64,000 bases of DNA. Origin: Marsupella aquatica. Its lineage: Eukaryota > Marchantiophyta. The stretch is taken from the NCBI GenBank assembly GCA_973895155.1, contig OZ316896.1, positions 4,836,001 to 4,900,000 of the forward strand, read 5' to 3'. The position numbers and the translations under genes are program-made. Under the pieces are notes generated by a model, which worked only from the letters and a program-made list of their open reading frames with translations, had not been told where the DNA came from and did no database searches. Shown piece after piece: positions 59,004 through 64,000 of the stretch (position 1 is the first letter of the stretch; the number at the start of each line of letters is the position of its first letter).

Positions 59004-60562
59004 TCATCTTTGGCTTAGGTGGATTTGGACATGCAATAGGTAAGTGGCCTTCCTTCCCACAATTCCCACAGATAGGTGTATATCCCTCCTCCCGCTTAGG
59101 ATAAGGACATTGAGGTGAATAGTGATCTGGTTGACCGCAATTCCAACAGGATCCTTTTTGTCATGGAGCTCCTCTAGGGGGGTACTCTCTTGGGGATCCC
59201 ATAAGTGGCCTTGGTACTGGTCTGCTAAAGGCAGGCTTAGGTACGTGGTGCCCAATTAGTCATAGGCACAGGGGCAAGTGGAAAGTACTGATCTCCTAGT
59301 GTTGCCTGTACCGCATAAGTAGGCTCATACTCATACTCTTCCACCTCGTCTTATCCTTCCAAATAATTCACTGTCTGCATCCGCCAGGTTGGACATTCAT
59401 GTGCGTAGTGTCCTTGTTGGTTACATCGAGTAGTACACCATACATTCATTCTCATGGAGGGTGGTAATTTCCGTACAGGCTTAACTCTAGAAATATTAAC
59501 ATTTAGCTTGGTCAACTGTCCAGTGATCTCTTTCATCGTGCGATCCATTTTCTTCTGATTGGGGTTCTTAGGTATTACCTTAGGTGGTGCCTTCTTCTTC
59601 TTTGGGGTAGTCTTCTCAGAATCTGAACTTGTACTTGAGCTCTCGCTGGTACTAGTGTCCATGCTCTTGTCCTCTTCACTCATGGTGGTATCAGTATCGT
59701 CCTCCTCGGAATCATATTTAGACGTAGACTTTTTCTTCTTTCTCTCTTTATTTTTCTTTAAATCTTCCTTCACTCGTTCCTTTTCTGAAATTTTTGAATC
59801 AACATACTTATGGGCTGCTCCCTGAACCTCCTCCAAAGTGGTACCTCCTTCATGCCTTATGTACCGGGAAATTCGAGATGGCAATCCGTTGATGAACCAG
59901 TCCTTCATAATGGACTTAGAGGTGGCTGGATTATATTGGTCCACCAAATCCAACAACTTATCCACATATTTCCTTACAGAATCATGCTTCTTCATGTGCA
60001 AATGAGAAATCCAAGCAAAGGCTCAAAGCAGCGGATCCTTCCTCCTTGTACTTAGCCAAAAGGCAGCTTTCAACTTTCCCCAATCATTCTTATCTGGAAA
60101 GCGGTCATACCATTTTTGAGCTCTCTTTTTCATCAATCCGTCGAATAGATTGGCCTTTTTTGCATCTTGACTTTGTCCATTTGAAGCTGCAGCAACTTCA
60201 AATTCCTTTAGATAAACTTCCGCATCCTCCCTATATGACCCAAAGAATCTATTGTATCTCACATTATTTTGAGCCATTATAGTGGCACTCAAGTTAGGAA
60301 TTGGTAAGGCTGATCGAGTGGCAAATGGGTTTATCCAAGTTTGAGGACGTAATACACTGGAGCTACTAGATTTTGCACCACTTTTTGAACTCTTTTTACT
60401 TGTAGACGAGCCCTCCGATGAATTGAATCTCATTAAGTCTTGAAGTTCTAGAATTGGAGTTTGTTCCTTGGAAGCTGTGGTGGTAAAGGGTCTACTAGCT
60501 GTAGGCTTTTCCAAAGTTCCCCAAGATAATCCTTCTTGAATTGAGGTCACCTTCCTTGTCAC
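59004..60562 (-). pseudogene. gag with zinc knuckles of the gypsy element
   Basis: Frame 60562-60023 holds the capsid start (FFGSYREDAEVYLKEFEVAA, KKRAQKWYDRFPDKNDW). Frame 60001-59351 continues with VRKYVDKLLDLVDQY, WFINGLPSRISRYIRHE, an acidic-basic KKNKERKKKK / SEEDDTDTTMSEEDKS stretch, and a degenerate knuckle CNQQGHYAHEC. In the next frame (about 59160-59040) two clean CCHC knuckles appear: CWNCGQPDHYSPQC and CGNCGKEGHLPIAC. It packages RNA in active elements. Two frameshifts break it. Confidence 0.82.
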
Positions 60563-61189
60563 ACTTCCCGTAGGAGGAAATTCTTGCGATTGGAATTTGG
60601 AAAGTAAGTCTCAAGGCTCCACTGCCTTGCTTGAGTCTTCTGATCTATGAGAGGTTTTCTTCCACTTCTTTTCGGGCTTCTTTTCTATTAGGCAAACTTT
60701 CTCCAACATACCTCATTCTCCACAATGCTAGAACCTAGAAAGATAGGAGGCTCGCTCTGTCAGCAAATTCAGAGGTCATCAAATTATTTGGGTCCCTCTA
60801 TCCATAACCACATCTAATAATGCAATACCCTCAATTACAACATATAATTCAAAATCCCCCTCCATCATGAGTCTCCCAAATTCCTACAATCTTATTATGG
60901 TGCAAAAATCTCAGAATTTAAGAGTTGTCCTTCAAATTCTTAGAGTTCCCTCAAACCCTCTTTGTCGCTCCTCCATGAGCAAGATCCTTTCTCGGGAAAC
61001 CATCTTTCTGGGCAACTTGATTCAACATCGCCTGTAGGGCTTTAGGAGCATTGTCTATGATGAGCTGTTGTACTTCCAACACCAATTCACTCCAAAAATC
61101 TGATGTAGACATACTTCAAAGATGATTCCTTTTACTTCTCAATTTTTAGCATTCACTGCCTAAACATCAATCTTAAGTCATCAATTTGT
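60563..61189. other. 5' leader region of the minus-strand gypsy element
   Basis: This 0.6-kb stretch lies between the gag start and the primer-binding site of the minus-strand element and has no coding support. Confidence 0.45.
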
Positions 61190-61212
61190 TCCCTAGCAGT
61201 GGCACCAAAAAT
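61190..61212 (-). other. primer-binding site of the gypsy element
   Basis: The minus strand reads TGGTGCCACTGCTAGGGAAC, similar to the TGGCGCCGTTGCCGGGGA-type primer site of Tat/Athila elements. It lies upstream of gag and just after a possible LTR end (ACATACAATTTT). This places the 5' LTR to the right of 61212. Confidence 0.55.
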
Positions 61213-62150
61213 TGTATGTCGTATGGCCGAAAGAACACAAAGTAACAATATATCTAAGTTATAAACTCAGAATTCGGTCCCTAGCCTTTAAGAACAAATT
61301 GGGAATAGATTGAAAGAATTAACAGATTTGAGTAGTTTAGAGCTCTTACTCCATAACTTTCAATCTCATACAAAGGATAAAATAACAAAACACAGGGAAA
61401 AGAAAACTTTTGAGTTATGGAATCAAACGGAAATCTAATTTGTGAATAGACTGGTTTTAATTTGCTATTGCCACTCCTTCAGAAAGGACTATGGTCTTAG
61501 TATAGGCAAAATTAAAATGATCAAATCAGATTCTCTCTTTCCTTTTGGATTCATAAAGATGTGAAATAAAAGGATTCTTTTGCTCAGCAAACCCACAGTA
61601 CATTTCTGGTTGGTTTTTACTAAGATATATTAAAATGACATGGTTTGATTGTCAGCGATTTGCAATTCAAATCAAATTCTAATACATATGCCAAAGTAAA
61701 ACAACGGTACTTTGATACTCTGAAAATTGAATTTTTCTCCTTCTAATTCAAACATCTACTCTCAACTTAGCTAGCAAATCTCATCACAGCGCGCAAGCCT
61801 AGCAGTGAATTCAATAAAAATCTCAAAAGTTTGTGATCAAAACTCAGTCACCAAAAGGAATCTCCTGAATTCATTCACAAATCATAACATATGCTCTACT
61901 TCCATACAAGACCTTGTTAAAATGGAAGGTGGAACCTATATCCATAATTCACTTACTGAATAAAGTTTTGTCCCCACTAGAAACTGATAATCCAAAGGGT
62001 TTTATAGGATTAGAATTCTAACACAAAAAGGAACTAAAGAGTCATGTCTTTTCAGACCTCAAATACTCAAAAAATCCGGGCAAAAAATAGTCTTAGGAAA
62101 GATGAAAAAGTAAAGTGCTAGAGAAAACGTCCTTAGAAATGTTGGAATTG
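61213..62150. other. probable 5' LTR sequence of the gypsy element; AT-rich, no gene
   Basis: By position this should be the 5' LTR of the minus-strand gypsy, but its outer end cannot be set because the 3' LTR is not in the window. No coding sequence is visible; short motifs such as GGAATCAAACGG and TTTGGATTCATAA do not suggest function. Confidence 0.35.
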
Positions 62151-63085
62151 CAGTGGACGTTTTGCAACGCATCAAGGTTTAAGGCGAACACTTTGCAAAG
62201 TGTTGGTATTTTTGCTAAAACTAATAAACAGTGATCTTATCCTAATTTTAACTTCTAAATTGATTGTCAAAATGAATTGAAACTTTCTTAGAGCACTCTA
62301 CTACATACATTCTATAGGTTGGCAAAGTTTCAAACTGTTTTGGAACTTCTAAGTGCCTTAAATAGATTGACAAAAGTGTTGCAATGTAACAAAAATGGCA
62401 AACCAAAAATTGGTGTCGAGATTTTGGTGGATGAAGCGTCCAAACTACAATGGACTATGTGGACACTTTGCAAAGCGTCGTCAGAATTTTATAGCAGTGT
62501 TGGTCTTCGGGCCTTCAAAGTGGATGCTTCTAAAAGTGTCAGCGTCGATGTCGCCTGGGTAATGGACGCTTTAGTAGTGCCATTACATTAGTGGCACCTT
62601 CAATTATGGACGCTTCAAAAAGCGTCGGCATTTTTCTGGCTTCCACAGACAAACGTCTGAGCTCACAACGTTGCTTCTCATGTACGTGGATGCTTTTGAA
62701 AGCGTCCAAGGCTTCAAGATGTTTCAGTAGCGGTAGTACTTAGTGGGGTCCATGGTAGGGGACGCTTCAGAAAGCGTCCAGGTCTTCAAGGGGCATCGGG
62801 CAGAGTGGGTGGTGGACACTTTTGTCAAGCGTTCACTCTTAGTGGACACTTCAGAAAGCGTCATGTCTTCTTTATAGTTGAGCACGGACGCTTGACAAAG
62901 GCGTCAAGTCCATCTTAACTTTAGATTGCAGAGTCTTCACCAAGCGTCTTGTGTTATGATGGACGCTTCACAAAGTGTCCAGATTAGTTGCGCCTGGAAT
63001 TGAAATTCCTTCAGAGGAGTAGTTTGAGGCAGATGCTTCACAAATCGTCAGAATAGAGTGGACGCTTTGCCAAGCCTCGTCTTTT
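62150..63085. repeat. field of imperfect GACGCTT-N-AAGCGTC palindromes
   Basis: About 15 copies of a 17-24 bp palindrome of the form GGACGCTTCANAAAGCGTCC, at roughly 62154, 62187, 62461, 62519, 62608, 62686, 62759, 62813, 62842, 62886, 62932, 62960, 63032 and 63059. Spacing is irregular, 27 to about 270 bp. Arms are 6-8 bp with mismatches; the loop is A-rich. The spacers between palindromes are unrelated. This resembles sub-terminal repeats of some DNA transposons (for example CACTA elements), but no terminal inverted repeat was identified. Confidence 0.65.
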
Positions 63086-63230
63086 GCTTCAAAAAGTTAG
63101 AAAAAGATTGCAAATATGCTCCAATTAATGAATTTTGACGAAAATGCCTATCCACATAGGAACCATAGAGGGGGTTCTAAGCACCTCAAACAACAAGAAT
63201 GATTGGGGAAGCCTAGCTTGCCTCCCAGCC

Positions 63231-64000
63231 TCACCTCTCTATATATGGATCCAACTCCACAATAACACCACGGGGCTCTGAAGCTTGAGCTGCACCTCTT
63301 GTCACTGCAGTTGATGCCTCCACTTGTGCTGCACTCTCCATATAAGAGAGATCATCCCCTCCATAAGATGTGGAAGCCCCTGTTCCCGAACCTGCCCGGT
63401 GGTGACTACCAACCATAGTAGCAAGTCTCTACTCCAACTACTCAATCTTAGCAGCCATAGCTGCCTCTGTAGTAGGGGGAGGGGCAGCCACCGTGGGCTC
63501 TCCAACTACTGGTGCACCTCTACCACCTTGACCACCTCGACCTCGTGGAGCTGGTCCACCACAACCTCTACCTGATCTCAACTATGGGTAAAGGTCAAAA
63601 CAACACTCCCGAGGATGACCTGCTCACCCGCAATGATCACACTGAGTTTGGGCCAACTGAGATCCATCCTAAAAAGTCTGTCCCCCATTCTCCTTATGGA
63701 AAACCCTCCTATGATGATCACCACCACATGTCCAACATGACAGCCCTTGCTGCGGGGCAGCGAATGAAGGCAATGGTCTTTGCGCAACTGTCCCTCTAGG
63801 ACCTGACTGAAGTTGTGCCTGACCTCCACAACTCCCACTATTACTACCGCCACCACTATTATGAGGTTGTGAGGTGGACTGATGAACCCCAGACATAGTG
63901 GCTGTATCCTTGCTGAATGCAGGTGTCACCACTCTCTCCTCCACCATGTTAAGCTCAATCTTATCAGACAAAGCAAACACATGGGCCAATGTGGGGGGTT
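63231..64000 (-). mobile_element. second copy of the methyltransferase-element family, gag part, cut by the window edge
   Basis: Reading the minus strand, 63989-63669 gives AHVFALSDKIELNMVEERVV, like VVFTLFESIEFIMVNEKVV in the element at 47.5 kb, then a Ser/Gln/Gly-rich tail and a zinc-knuckle remnant CWTCGGDHH. The frame at 63416-63231 gives GASTSYGGDDL and ASTAVTRGAAQASEP, matching GASTSHGPSTSYGADGDLV and ASTTLTLGIAKTLSP at 48070-48210. Homology stops near 63231, so the pro-DNMT-int part is missing on this side. The 5' end lies beyond 64000. Confidence 0.65.

Larger units (their letters stand above)
53860..61215 (-). mobile_element. Ty3/gypsy (Tat/Athila-like) LTR retrotransposon, truncated and interrupted
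   Basis: On the minus strand from the right: primer site at 61212-61190, leader, gag (60562-59351), zinc knuckles (about 59160-59040), protease (58411-57905), RT (57895-56926), a 1.9-kb insertion (about 55003-56925), RNase H (about 54950-54232), and the start of integrase (about 54230-53860). Integrase is cut off by the partial Helitron copy, so the 3' end and 3' LTR are absent. Stops and frameshifts are scattered throughout, so it is inactive. Confidence 0.85.

Overview
The window looks like nuclear DNA of a land plant. The host genes have many short introns and canonical splice sites, and two TTTAGGG telomere-type units sit near 30.2 kb. Three intact host genes are recognisable as plant orthologues: a GTG/COLD1 (GPHR-type) membrane protein, an ARID4-type ARID-PHD chromatin protein, and RUS2/WXR1. 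A secreted carboxylesterase (pseudogene) and an EthD-domain protein resemble fungal families. That mix, with large repeat-rich spacers, would suit a bryophyte or another seed-free plant, but the species cannot be fixed from the sequence.

Layout. 0-12.7 kb: fungal-type carboxylesterase pseudogene, polypyrimidine repeats, a Copia 5' end remnant, and a G3BP-like NTF2-RRM pseudogene whose 5' part is duplicated head to head as a large inverted repeat. 12.7-18.1 kb (minus): GTG/COLD1, 13 exons, 468 aa, intact. 18.1-21.3 kb: GC-rich divergent leader region. 21.3-26.9 kb (plus): ARID4-like gene, 15 coding exons, 839 aa. 26.9-33.6 kb: repeat-rich spacer. 33.6-37.1 kb (plus): RUS2, 9 exons with one GC-AG intron, 529 aa. 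37.1-39.4 kb: several tandem repeat arrays. 39.5-40.5 kb (minus): EthD gene, two exons, 135 aa. From 41.5 kb to the end the window is a nest of mobile elements.

The mobile-element nest is the most unusual part. A decayed Helitron (Rep plus PIF1-like helicase, minus, 42.5-46.8 kb) is interrupted by a 289-bp MITE with a 4-bp target duplication. Next to it lies a decayed Ty3/gypsy-like element (plus, 46.8-53.0 kb). It carries gag, an aspartic protease, a C5 cytosine DNA methyltransferase domain where reverse transcriptase would be expected, an integrase and a terminal PHD finger. A related gag fragment starts again on the minus strand at the right edge of the window. A second partial Helitron copy (53.0-53.9 kb) separates it from a second, conventional gypsy element (minus, 53.9-61.2 kb), which itself holds a 1.9-kb insertion in its polymerase region. 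A field of about 15 imperfect GACGCTT/AAGCGTC palindromes lies at 62.15-63.08 kb.

The host genes show no common pathway: ABA/cold signalling or ion homeostasis (GTG/COLD1), chromatin (ARID4), and auxin/UV-B root development (RUS2). The methyltransferase-bearing retroelement is the best candidate for an under-described system. Every copy seen here is broken by stops and frameshifts, so it is a fossil in this window.
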